Positions 1-9,051 are shown, counted from the first letter of the stretch. The stretch is DNA of 33,060 bases from Planctomycetota bacterium (GCA_017885385.1 JAFNGF010000023.1:1-33060); one strand, 5' to 3'. Numbers and translations: made by a program. The notes: a model not told the origin generated them from the letters alone.

Positions 1-953
1 TGGACGATACTTCGGGTTAGCTCCTGAACCATAGGGTTCGTATTGATATACTCAGTACGTCTTCCTATCAGCTCTTGTGGCGCGATGGCTTGTTGTTCAG
101 CTTGCTGGAGAAACTGTACCTGGGCTTCAAGGTTGATTCTGCGCGCCTCTATTCGGGTTAGTTCGCCCAGCAAGGCGGTAACCCGCTGCAAGGCCATGTC
201 TTGTCGCCCACCCAAAGTGGTTGTTCCAAACGGGTCTGCCAGTTCGCGCAGCTTTGTGCGGTGATCGTCCAGCCTTTGGACAAGCGTTTTTCGCTCGCTT
301 TCCAGAGTGGCCAGCTTTTGGTTCTCGTCTTGGGTGGCTCTGGTGCCTTCAAGAGCCATATAGGCACTAATGAAAGCGTCTACGATCTGCTTCGCTTCGT
401 TACCGTTTGTGCTTTTCACGGTCACTTCTATTAGCTCAGTCCTTCGAGCGGGAGCGGCGGTAATAATTCCACCTTGTATTGCGTCTTTCAATACGTTGGC
501 TGGTTCGCGATTTGCTTCGGCACCCTTAAGTTGGCGTTTGAGTTTCGCGACAAAGCCAACCGGTTCTTTCTGGAAGAAGGACAAATTCTTGTCTGCCAGG
601 GTGTCTGCCACCCATTGCACTACCTTCTTACTGGTAATGAGTCTTGCCTGTGTGTATACAAAGCTTTCGTAGTTTGATATTACCCCTTGTTCCGCTTCGC
701 CGGTCAGGATATTCGGTATGATTGGGGCCACTCGTATTGCGCCAGTTACGTTGTATAGTGGCTCTATTAGAAGCCAAATCGCAGGGACTCCTAAGCCGCA
801 CATTACAACAAAGACAAGCAGTACAATGTACCACCGGCGAAGCACACCCTTCACCAAATCCGATGTGCCTTGGCTGCCGGCTTCCGGCGGTGTTTCAAGA
901 TACGCAGGCTTTTGTTCGATAACCTGAGCGGTGTATCTATCTAAATTATCCAT
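1..953 (-). CDS. Chain-length determinant / polysaccharide co-polymerase (Wzz/GumC-like), C-terminus cut by the window edge
   Basis: Reverse-strand reading from ATG at 953: MDNLDRYTAQVIEQKPAYLETPPEAGSQGTSDLVKGVLRRWYIVLLVFVVMCGLGVPAIWLLIEPLYNVTGAIRVAPIIPNILTGE..., with an N-terminal TM, a Wzz-like periplasmic start and later coiled-coil-like sequence. Open to position 1. Confidence 0.8.
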   Translation of the reverse strand, partial: MDNLDRYTAQVIEQKPAYLETPPEAGSQGTSDLVKGVLRRWYIVLLVFVVMCGLGVPAIWLLIEPLYNVTGAIRVAPIIPNILTGEAEQGVISNYESFVYTQARLITSKKVVQWVADTLADKNLSFFQKEPVGFVAKLKRQLKGAEANREPANVLKDAIQGGIITAAPARRTELIEVTVKSTNGNEAKQIVDAFISAYMALEGTRATQDENQKLATLESERKTLVQRLDDHRTKLRELADPFGTTTLGGRQDMALQRVTALLGELTRIEARRINLEAQVQFLQQAEQQAIAPQELIGRRTEYINTNPMVQELTRSIV

Positions 954-981
954 TTCTGGTGTCCTCTTTGTTCTGCGATTC

Positions 982-2976
982 TCACTTTCGCCTTACAGCT
1001 ATTATAGCCTCTTTTTGCGTAGGAGGCATGGTAAGTTTTGCCAAAATCCAGAGTTCCGCAACGACAGTTGCAAGGGCTAAGGGCATCATCGCATATCCAC
1101 CGAAGTCGTGGAACACTTTTTCCCAGTATTCTCCACTTACGACCGTAAAGGCAAGTGCCGTGATTGCCAACCGCGTCGTGTTACACAACAAAGCTACCGG
1201 TAGGCTCGAAGCAAAAACAATCAGCTTTTCCCACCATGTGCGCTTGACTAATAGGACCACTAAGCCGCTGATAACAAAAAAGGCAGTGACCATCCTGAGG
1301 CCATTGCAGGCCTCAGCTACCGCCACGCTTGCACTGCCGATATGAATGACATTGCCTTCTTGCATGACACTATAGCCCATCGTCTCCAGGCAGAATACTG
1401 CTGATGAGGTGGCCCATTCCTGCAGCGGTAAGGCAATAGCTGCCTGGATTCGGTTCGGCCAGGGCAACATTAAGCATAGAAACAGCAGCACAGTAGATAC
1501 TCTTCGCAAAAGCGGCCAGCCGAACAGAAGCAACACCAGGGCAGCGACACTTAGAGCAATAGATAAGTTCTCAGCCGAACTGTAGATGAGGGCAAGGCCG
1601 GAAAGTCTGACCGCCTGGGCGCCGACGAAGAAAAGTATGCCCCAAAGAGACGGCCTTATCCGGCATTGAGCAAGATCGTTGTGCCTCGACCATAAAATGT
1701 AGACAGCCAAAAACGGCACTAAAAGGCCGCTGGAATATTCATCGCTTCTCTGCCACATCTGCCAAAGCTCAACGACGCCTCGCCAGTAGGACCAGAGAAG
1801 GGCGACCAAAACAACGCCCATTGCAAGCCCGGGAATGAGCTGGGCTTTGTGCCCGTCAACCCAGGCTGGTAGCTTTGCGTTGATTCCAGCAAGTTGAGGT
1901 GGCGATGTAATTCGCAGTTTGCTTGTCGTGTTCTTTACTGCCATAAAGGCCTTGCCAGCGCATTGTAGTATTCCCGGTGCTTTGAACATTATAGACTCTT
2001 CTTCTACAATCGTATTAGCGGGCACAACGGCGTGGTAGTCAATTAAGCACCGTTGGATTTGGCAATTCGGACCAATCGTGGCCTCATCCCAGAGTGCGCT
2101 ATTTACAACCACACTACCCTGGCCGATCGTGACGCCTCGCTCAATGATTGCTGGCCCAACAATAACCACGTCCTTTGATATCTGGGCGCCATCCATTATA
2201 GCAACTGGGCCGCAAATTCGCACACTTGGATGTATGCTCACGTTATCCGCCATCCACGCAGTTTGCGAATCTGTTCGTTTGCAGAGATTCAAACCTGTGT
2301 CTGCGCCTGGGCCGTTTTCAAGGTAATTAGCGATGGCATTTAAGTAACTCTGCCGATCTCGAAAGTTCCCTGCAGGCTTTGGCAATGTTACAGTATGAAC
2401 GGTTTTGCCAACTCTGATCATTTCACGAATTAATCCTTCCTTGATGTCAAAGTACCCTTCTTTAGGTACATGTTGCAGGATAGCGGGGTTACAGACGTAG
2501 ATACAGGAGCCCTGGCCCGTAAGCTGGCTATTTTCTTGGTTCGGATTTAACATCACCGTCAGGTCCGCCCCACCATCGCGATGGGCCTGCAATAAAACAT
2601 CGATTTTGGGAGGCGATATTATCGTAGCTGGGAACACTATGAATACCGCATCTGTTTCATTGTCAGCAGCACCGCGGATACATCCAGCAGTACCAACCGG
2701 CAGCGGTTCGTCCAAAAACTTCAACTCTAAACGATTGTCAACGTGAATCGAATCTGCCAACAACGAGCTGTCGCCGGCCGAACAAATAGTGACTTGTCTT
2801 AGTCCTTGATCTGCGAGAGAAGTTAGCATACGCTCAAGCGCAGGTCGCCCCGACACCGGCCACAACGCCGTTGGCAGGCGCCTCGCTAACGGACACATAG
2901 TAAAATCCCGGTTTCCCGCGAGAATCACCGCTTTGACCTTTTGTCTTTTGAGTAATTGCCTGCGCATCATCACCAT
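982..2976 (-). CDS. Fusion protein: nucleotidyltransferase-like domain + left-handed beta-helix region + C-terminal exosortase (EpsH/Xrt family)
   Basis: N-term VKAVILAGNRDFTMCPLARRLPTALWPVSGRPALERMLTSLADQGLRQVTI (NTP_transferase-like), aa ~240-335 hexapeptide-like repeats, C-term multi-TM with AEACNGLRM (Cys557), NTTRLAITA (Arg602), FHDFGGYAMMPLA (His623), the exosortase Cys/Arg/His triad. Confidence 0.88.
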   Translation of the reverse strand: MVMMRRQLLKRQKVKAVILAGNRDFTMCPLARRLPTALWPVSGRPALERMLTSLADQGLRQVTICSAGDSSLLADSIHVDNRLELKFLDEPLPVGTAGCIRGAADNETDAVFIVFPATIISPPKIDVLLQAHRDGGADLTVMLNPNQENSQLTGQGSCIYVCNPAILQHVPKEGYFDIKEGLIREMIRVGKTVHTVTLPKPAGNFRDRQSYLNAIANYLENGPGADTGLNLCKRTDSQTAWMADNVSIHPSVRICGPVAIMDGAQISKDVVIVGPAIIERGVTIGQGSVVVNSALWDEATIGPNCQIQRCLIDYHAVVPANTIVEEESIMFKAPGILQCAGKAFMAVKNTTSKLRITSPPQLAGINAKLPAWVDGHKAQLIPGLAMGVVLVALLWSYWRGVVELWQMWQRSDEYSSGLLVPFLAVYILWSRHNDLAQCRIRPSLWGILFFVGAQAVRLSGLALIYSSAENLSIALSVAALVLLLFGWPLLRRVSTVLLFLCLMLPWPNRIQAAIALPLQEWATSSAVFCLETMGYSVMQEGNVIHIGSASVAVAEACNGLRMVTAFFVISGLVVLLVKRTWWEKLIVFASSLPVALLCNTTRLAITALAFTVVSGEYWEKVFHDFGGYAMMPLALATVVAELWILAKLTMPPTQKEAIIAVRRK

Positions 2977-3193
2977 AGTTTGGTGTCTCAGCCTCCGTGC
3001 TTCAGATAAACCATCAATGGACAGGTCTGCTAATTGCTAAACATGGGAGCGGTGACTTATCTCGTCTAACTTCTTTTACGGTTGACGCCATAGCAAGTCT
3101 GAACGCACGCGCAAACACCCTTTTCCTCTGATTCTTAGCAACGTGTAGACCACCTACAGTTCATTTCCGCCTATGAATCTCACGCCCCCATTT

Positions 3194-3322
3194 GGTATGT
3201 AGGTCTCATCTATGCGGTCTCCAGCACTGCTCTGATTCGTCCCGCCTGATCGTAGATTCATCCCGCTTCCAGATGGGTGACCCTAAGAGCCACACGCTCC
3301 GAGATTTCGGTGAGACCATACC
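3194..3322 (-). promoter_or_regulatory. Putative structured leader / regulatory region upstream of the exosortase fusion gene
   Basis: Inverted arms GGTATG(TAG)GTCTCA (3194-3208) and TGAGACCATACC (3311-3322) enclose a CCGA-AATC-TCGG hairpin (minus strand) and a 21-bp-spaced direct repeat GATTCRTCCCGC (3234, 3255). Confidence 0.35.
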
Positions 3323-3414
3323 ATTTTGCGGCGATTACAGCTAAACAAATTCGGTTTGTATTTGCGAGAGAGAATCGTACTATTATTCTGCGCACTTCAC
3401 GAACAGTCTTTGTG

Positions 3415-4551
3415 TCAGTCTGCTGTCAGAACCTCTCCGCCGTCAGTGTCATTATCCAGGATTTCCTCGCTTAACAGACCTGACTCAAGAATGATTTTTG
3501 CCAAACCCTCGCCCACAATTCGGCAGCCGAGCGGAGTAAAGTGACCGTCCGACCGTTCCCAGTAAAGTATCTTACCGTTATGCTGCTTGAATGATTCCAC
3601 CGGACAGAACACTGTAAAGTGTCTATCTTCTGCAAATTCCTCCCATGGGAATTTTGATATGTGTTCTGTTCGGCTTCGCCAAAATGGAATATCAAGAATT
3701 AAGAAGTTGGCTCCGTGAGAAATGCACTGCTGTCTGATTTCCTCCAGAATTGCTATTGTCAAGTGCCTCTGGTATTCCAATACCACTTCGGTGGCGTCAC
3801 TTTCGTTTGGAGATTGTGCTGAGCTGGCCGGATTGGACAGAATTCGTATTGTAGGGAGGATTTTATATTTCACTAAATTGGCCGCCTTGTCACGTACAAG
3901 GGTGTACAGGTGTAGGTGTTCGCCTACAAAGCGATAAATCTTGGACCTAAACAAAACTTCCTGTAGTTTTGTGGCTGGCAAATAGGTTTTGCCACGGCGA
4001 ACTAAGCGGCCGTCTTCCAGCCCGAACAGATCTGCTCGAATGTTGTCGTCAAGGTCTGAACCATGCCAGGCAAGCAGAACAAGGTCAGGCTCGTACCGAA
4101 AACCCTCTTCTCTTAGAGTGATCAGTTCCTCAGCATTTCCGTGACCCGAGACCGAGAGGTTTACAACTTCACATCTTATTCCGTTTTTTTCAAGAGCCTT
4201 TTGCATTTGGCTGGTGAAGGTATCTTGTATATCCACGCCATAACCCATTCCGAAAGAGTCCCCCAGCACCACTATTCTCTTTAGTCCGGGCGGTTTTTCG
4301 TAGGGTATCTCGCTGTCGGCACGGATACCTTTCGAGTTTGTCCGAATGTTAATGCGATAATCAGGTGTGACATGCCAGTAGCTGCAGTTGGGCTCGTTGC
4401 CTCTTATCCCGTAATCCGTGGGGCGCACGTAACGGGGAAGAATCGACTGTGGTGCAAAGACGCGAAGGAAAACTTCTGCAGCAAGCAGGCAATATGCAGC
4501 GACGAATAGTGTTTTTGCAATCCGTTGCCATATCCAGGTTGTCAATCTCAT
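3415..4551 (-). CDS. SGNH/GDSL-type hydrolase, membrane-anchored, probable O-acyl transfer partner
   Basis: N-terminal TM; block I VVLGDSFGMGYGVD; C-terminal DGHFTPLGCRIVGEG. Start taken at MRLTTWIWQ (CAT at 4549-4551) rather than the ORF-track start 4596, which overlaps the upstream gene. Confidence 0.75.
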   Translation of the reverse strand: MRLTTWIWQRIAKTLFVAAYCLLAAEVFLRVFAPQSILPRYVRPTDYGIRGNEPNCSYWHVTPDYRINIRTNSKGIRADSEIPYEKPPGLKRIVVLGDSFGMGYGVDIQDTFTSQMQKALEKNGIRCEVVNLSVSGHGNAEELITLREEGFRYEPDLVLLAWHGSDLDDNIRADLFGLEDGRLVRRGKTYLPATKLQEVLFRSKIYRFVGEHLHLYTLVRDKAANLVKYKILPTIRILSNPASSAQSPNESDATEVVLEYQRHLTIAILEEIRQQCISHGANFLILDIPFWRSRTEHISKFPWEEFAEDRHFTVFCPVESFKQHNGKILYWERSDGHFTPLGCRIVGEGLAKIILESGLLSEEILDNDTDGGEVLTAD

Positions 4552-4564
4552 GTCCTTTGCTTCC

Positions 4565-6238
4565 CTAAAATGCAAAGTATACGAATTCCTTACCACCGCT
4601 CTCTGCCAAACTCAGAACCGACATAATCACGAATAACCAGACATTTAGACGTATAAACCACGGCAATCGCGATAAGGGATTTAATGTCCCGGTCAGACCT
4701 TGAATGGCTTGAAACAACACGAGGAACCAGCAATAGAATACGAGTTTGCCGAAACAACTTGTCGCCTCAGTTGACAGACTTGGATGTAGCAAGATAGATT
4801 GCGAGAAAACCCCTACGGTGTTGAGGTTTCGGGCACGAAACAAGACCCAGCCGGCACAACTCAAATGGAACATAAAGGCGCATTGGATAGCTGAAACCCA
4901 CCATCGTGGTGTTTCGCCGTCGGAATTGCGAGTAAGAGTATGATGTAGAGTAACAAGTATGCCTTGAAACACTCCCCAGAGGACAAATGTCCATGCGGCA
5001 CCGTGCCACAACCCACATAACAAGAACGTGACCATCATGTTACGGGCTGTTTTACAAAGGCCGTAGCGACTGCCGCCCAGCGGGATATACAGATAGTCTC
5101 GCAGCCAACTTGAGAGGCTGATGTGCCAGCGTCGCCAGAAGTCGGATGGGTTCCTCGCAAAATAGGGAAGATTGAAGTTAAGTCTGACGTTAAACCCCAA
5201 CAATTGGGCAACACCGCGTGCGATGTCGGTATAGCCTGAGAAGTCACAGTAAATCTGGAAGGCAAAAGCATAAATCGCTGCCAATAACCGAATGCCGTCT
5301 TGCGGGACCGCTAATGCTGAAGCAGGGTTGTCGAATGGGGCGAAGGTTGTGTTTACAATCTTGGCCAGATTGTCAGCAACTACCATTTTTTTGTATAGCC
5401 CCCAGATGATAAGCCATATACCTTCTCGTAAGTCACAGGACTTTATCGCACGCGGTTTTTGAAACTGAGGTAAAAGAGTTGTTCCTCGTTCGATAGGTCC
5501 TGAAAGGACCAAAGGAAAAAATGTAGTAAAAAGTGCTATGTCGAGCAGAGAGTCATTCGCCTGACTTGTTCGGCGGTAAACATCTATGACGTAACCCATT
5601 GTCTGGAACGTGTAAAAGGATATGCCTATAGGCATTATGATGTTGAGCGTTTCGGTATTCACTGAGATACCGGCGATGGAGTGAACCAGGGTGCGGAACG
5701 TATCTACAAAGAAGTTGCAGTACTTGAAGATTCCAAGCACGGTCAGGTTAATTGTTATGCTGAATACGAGGAAGAATTTTCGTCTATGGTTGTCTCTTAA
5801 ACGGCAAAGGAACGGGTAACTGATATTGATAAGAACTATCGCTGCTATGATACCCAGTGTGAGGATATAATGCTGTGCATCGGCATAAACAAGATTATTC
5901 CAGTCCACTGTTAGTAAAGGACGCCATTTCGGAAGCGAGAATTTCACAGCGTTCCATTTTAATCCCAGGAAGAGCATGACCGCTAAGATACAGAATCCCG
6001 ATGCCCGAGCACGTTGCTTGCCTGTCATTTGTCCCCTATCTATCGATAGAGCGCAGCAGTAGGCAACTACACTTGACAGCGCTATCAGCACCAGAAAGCG
6101 GACATCCCACCAGCCATAAAAAACGTAACTTGCAGCCAGAAGCAGCAGATTCTGCAACCGATACGAACGGCGCAACGACCAGTAGAAAACAAAGACAATG
6201 ACGAAGAAAACTTCAAATGCTATACTATTGAATGACAT
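4565..6238 (-). CDS. MBOAT family membrane O-acyltransferase (AlgI-like)
   Basis: Multi-TM; FYTFQTMGYVIDVYRR, DFSGYTDIARG, NPSDFWRRWHISLSSWLRDYLYIPLGGSR, LLCGLWHGAAWTFVLWG: characteristic AlgI/MBOAT motifs. Confidence 0.93.
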   Translation of the reverse strand: MSFNSIAFEVFFVIVFVFYWSLRRSYRLQNLLLLAASYVFYGWWDVRFLVLIALSSVVAYCCALSIDRGQMTGKQRARASGFCILAVMLFLGLKWNAVKFSLPKWRPLLTVDWNNLVYADAQHYILTLGIIAAIVLINISYPFLCRLRDNHRRKFFLVFSITINLTVLGIFKYCNFFVDTFRTLVHSIAGISVNTETLNIIMPIGISFYTFQTMGYVIDVYRRTSQANDSLLDIALFTTFFPLVLSGPIERGTTLLPQFQKPRAIKSCDLREGIWLIIWGLYKKMVVADNLAKIVNTTFAPFDNPASALAVPQDGIRLLAAIYAFAFQIYCDFSGYTDIARGVAQLLGFNVRLNFNLPYFARNPSDFWRRWHISLSSWLRDYLYIPLGGSRYGLCKTARNMMVTFLLCGLWHGAAWTFVLWGVFQGILVTLHHTLTRNSDGETPRWWVSAIQCAFMFHLSCAGWVLFRARNLNTVGVFSQSILLHPSLSTEATSCFGKLVFYCWFLVLFQAIQGLTGTLNPLSRLPWFIRLNVWLFVIMSVLSLAESGGKEFVYFAF

Positions 6239-6240
6239 CC

Positions 6241-7011
6241 CTAGTTCTCAGCTAGATCGTAGTTTTGCAACAGTTTCTCTAATATGGGAACTATAGAATT
6301 ATTAATCGCTTGGTAGCCTGCCGAATTCAAATGAAACGTGTCTCGTGCGTACTCCGGTTTTAGAGTCTTGCCGACAGACAAGATTGGATCACAATTGACC
6401 ACTGTCACTCTCGGGCCACCCAAGCCTCTGATCATTGCATTAGTTTTCTCCACCGCCTCGCGGATTCCGTCCGACCAAATCAGCCTGTAAAGAAGTCCAA
6501 CTGTACCAGGAGAGAATATGGTCAGAACTACCACATGGGTATTGTGTTCCGTCGTCTGCTTGACTATAGTCCTCAAGTTCTTCTGGCACGTCTCAGTAAT
6601 TTCGTCCTTGCGCTTAGGAAAGACACCTATGGTCTTGAGGTCATTGATTCCCACTTGTATAACCACTACAGACGGCCGTAGTCGAATGATGTCTCTATCT
6701 AATCTGAGAATTGTTTGGGCGGTAGTCTCACCACTGACGCCGCGGTTCAGCAACTGACAATTCGGGACACAAGGTAGAGGGTCCCAGTAGGCGATCCTCG
6801 AATCACCTAACAAGATAACCCTTGCTTTTCCCGCCTGAGGCGGTTGCCGTTGGAGGTTTTCTGCCGCGAAGCTCCTGGCGCTCGTCGGATCAAGCCGAAC
6901 CATTTGAAGTTCACGGTAGAGTCTGGTAACCTGTCGATAAAGAATGATATTAACCAGGCCTGAGAACAGGAGGCACAATACAAGCACAAATGGCACAATC
7001 TTAGATCTCAT
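6241..7011 (-). CDS. SGNH/GDSL hydrolase, N-terminal membrane anchor
   Basis: VILLGDSRIAYW, RGVSGETTAQ, IQVGINDLK, DTFHLNSAGYQ: SGNH blocks I, II, III, V. Confidence 0.85.
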   Translation of the reverse strand: MRSKIVPFVLVLCLLFSGLVNIILYRQVTRLYRELQMVRLDPTSARSFAAENLQRQPPQAGKARVILLGDSRIAYWDPLPCVPNCQLLNRGVSGETTAQTILRLDRDIIRLRPSVVVIQVGINDLKTIGVFPKRKDEITETCQKNLRTIVKQTTEHNTHVVVLTIFSPGTVGLLYRLIWSDGIREAVEKTNAMIRGLGGPRVTVVNCDPILSVGKTLKPEYARDTFHLNSAGYQAINNSIVPILEKLLQNYDLAEN

Positions 7012-7505
7012 GCCTTTTCGCCTTCTGCGGTTAGCCCGCTCAGAAACCTTGCAATCCGGACAGCAACTGCCATTGGCTGAGCCTGTCGTTTACAGGGCAC
7101 AAAGGTCCTTAACCGCGTTAGTTTTTCGGGCAATTCCTCCACTTCATAAGCTACAAGTACATAGGCCAGTTTTTCAAATCTCTTGGCAACTGCCACTTGG
7201 TGGTCGTTCACCACCTCCCCATAGCTTTGCCGTCGCGGCATCACGAGGAGAGGCTTTTCATACTCCATCGCCTTCGAAATGGTTCCTATACCTGCATGAC
7301 TGATTACACTGGAAGCCTCACGCAGACGCTTATCAAAAAGGTGGTTTTCAAGGGAGCACACAGCTTGAAAATTACGCGGCCGATACGAGCTATTGCCAAT
7401 CTGCGCGAATATCTCCTCCTCAAATCCACTATGATCGACGGCGTCATCAACGGATTTAACCAAACGATCAAAGGGAAATTGTGTCCCTACAGTGAGGAAA
7501 ATCAT
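7008..7505 (-). CDS. Glycosyltransferase catalytic subunit, Alg13/PssE/EpsF type
   Basis: MIFLTVGTQFPFDRLVKSVD... SHAGIGTISKAMEYEKPLLVMPRR...EVVNDHQ; Alg13-like motif. 4-nt overlaps with both neighbours. Confidence 0.85.
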   Translation of the reverse strand: MIFLTVGTQFPFDRLVKSVDDAVDHSGFEEEIFAQIGNSSYRPRNFQAVCSLENHLFDKRLREASSVISHAGIGTISKAMEYEKPLLVMPRRQSYGEVVNDHQVAVAKRFEKLAYVLVAYEVEELPEKLTRLRTFVPCKRQAQPMAVAVRIARFLSGLTAEGEKA

Positions 7506-7969
7506 ATGACTTCCCCTACGTATTCGACATTTCTGTATTGTGCCGCGAGTTCAGGCCACTGCACAAGGAAGAGGCTCGCAATGTATCTGACCATCCTCCC
7601 TGACAGAGATAACCGTTCTATATTTGTAATGCTGTCAATCCAGACAATTTCAGCGCCAGTTGTTTTGGCCAGGAAACAGACTATGCACCCTACGGCTGCA
7701 CCTGTGCTTATAACAACTCCAGGCCTTTCGCGCAAGAGGGCTTTCAGACACCGCGCGAAAACCCGAATAACGCGCAGAGGATATCTGCGGTTGCACTCCC
7801 CAACAATATAGACATTTCCGTACTCTTGAAGTTGCTTGGCGACAACATCTGTTGTCGTAACACAAAATGTCTCGTGTCCTTTCCAACTTTCACTGAGTCT
7901 TAATAGCTGGCTGAGATGTCCTCCTCCCGACGCTGCCAAGCAAATCTTCAGTTTTCTTGCTATTACCAT
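7502..7969 (-). CDS. Alg14/PssD-type glycosyltransferase partner subunit
   Basis: KICLAASGGGHLSQLLRL...VISTGAAVGCIVCFLAK...IVWIDSITNIERLSLSGRMVRYIASLFLVQWPEL. Start set at ATG 7969 (7-nt overlap with the upstream gene). Confidence 0.85.
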   Translation of the reverse strand: MVIARKLKICLAASGGGHLSQLLRLSESWKGHETFCVTTTDVVAKQLQEYGNVYIVGECNRRYPLRVIRVFARCLKALLRERPGVVISTGAAVGCIVCFLAKTTGAEIVWIDSITNIERLSLSGRMVRYIASLFLVQWPELAAQYRNVEYVGEVI

Positions 7970-9051
7970 ATCCCTAACCGTCTTTGAATTGGGCGTAGGA
8001 GAATCTGCGGCCAGAAAATTGGCTGGTAATGGACGAACCTCTTTGCGATGTCCAGCCATAAGCTATGTCGTGATTGGGTCTCTAAAGTCTTCAGTTCTGA
8101 TGTGTATTCTTTTTCATACCTTTCTGTGCCGATGGGCTGTTGTCTCAAGATGTCGCATCGCCGCATTGTTTCTTTATGCAATTCATTTTTCATTTCGCCC
8201 GTGGCAAGTATAGGCCGATAGTCTTCGTCTCTGAGTATAGGAATCGCTTCCCATTTAATGATTCTTTTATCTGCGATTATTATGCTGAGTATTATAGACC
8301 AATCGGTGTCTTTGAAGTGACTGTCAAAGATGAAGTTACCCAGACTATAAGCAACCAAGAAATTGTCGGCACTATCAATACCCTGTACAACATGGGAATG
8401 ATGACCTATGATTAGTAAGGCACCTGCATCAGCAAATTGCCGCGCTACTTTTCTTTGCCATATGCTCGGACGGTCTATTAATTCATCGCCCCAATGAACT
8501 GAGACTATCACAAGATTATCTTTGGCTGCTTTGGCTTCTATTGTCTGGATTACATTATCCAGATTGCTGTTGAAAGCATACTTGCCGTTGTGGAAGCAGG
8601 CCCCGATTACAGCAACTGGTTGGTCGCCGAACCTCATAGATAGAGGTTCATTCCCCATTTGGAAGCGACCATTTTTGCCCGCGCCGACTGTTTTTACCCC
8701 GGCCTTTTCCAATTGCTGGACCGTGTCGACCGCAGATTCAAGACCTTGCTCAAGAATATGATTGTTGGCAACATGTGCTACTGTTACTCCCCACTTCGCA
8801 AGATATGCAGCCGTTGTCGGACGGCCTCGCATGTGCAGACTACGCAGGCTGTTTTGCTGGCGACCGATATCAGATAGAACACACTCCAAATTGCAGAGTA
8901 CCATATCGTGTGAAGCGAAGACATCGACGATCTCACGCGGCAAAAAATCGCTGCCAAACTTGTCTAATCCGGAGGCGACACCACATCCGAGCAGGTGAAA
9001 TGAGTCTCCACACATTGTATCACCAACACAGGCTATCTTCAGCGCACCCAT
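7963..9051 (-). CDS. CapA family protein (poly-gamma-glutamate/capsule synthesis, metallophosphoesterase fold)
   Basis: KIACVGDTMCGDSF, LCNLECVLSD, ANNHILEQG, VSVHWGDE, IIGHHSHVVQGI, YSLGNFIFDS: CapA motifs. Confidence 0.9.
   Translation of the reverse strand: MGALKIACVGDTMCGDSFHLLGCGVASGLDKFGSDFLPREIVDVFASHDMVLCNLECVLSDIGRQQNSLRSLHMRGRPTTAAYLAKWGVTVAHVANNHILEQGLESAVDTVQQLEKAGVKTVGAGKNGRFQMGNEPLSMRFGDQPVAVIGACFHNGKYAFNSNLDNVIQTIEAKAAKDNLVIVSVHWGDELIDRPSIWQRKVARQFADAGALLIIGHHSHVVQGIDSADNFLVAYSLGNFIFDSHFKDTDWSIILSIIIADKRIIKWEAIPILRDEDYRPILATGEMKNELHKETMRRCDILRQQPIGTERYEKEYTSELKTLETQSRHSLWLDIAKRFVHYQPIFWPQILLRPIQRRLGIW

Noticed and set aside
959-1345. 128-aa plus-strand ORF over the exosortase region
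   Set aside because: Antisense to a motif-confirmed exosortase; no family signature.
7197-7811. 204-aa plus-strand ORF
   Set aside because: Antisense to the Alg13/Alg14-like pair, which have clear motifs; no supporting signature.
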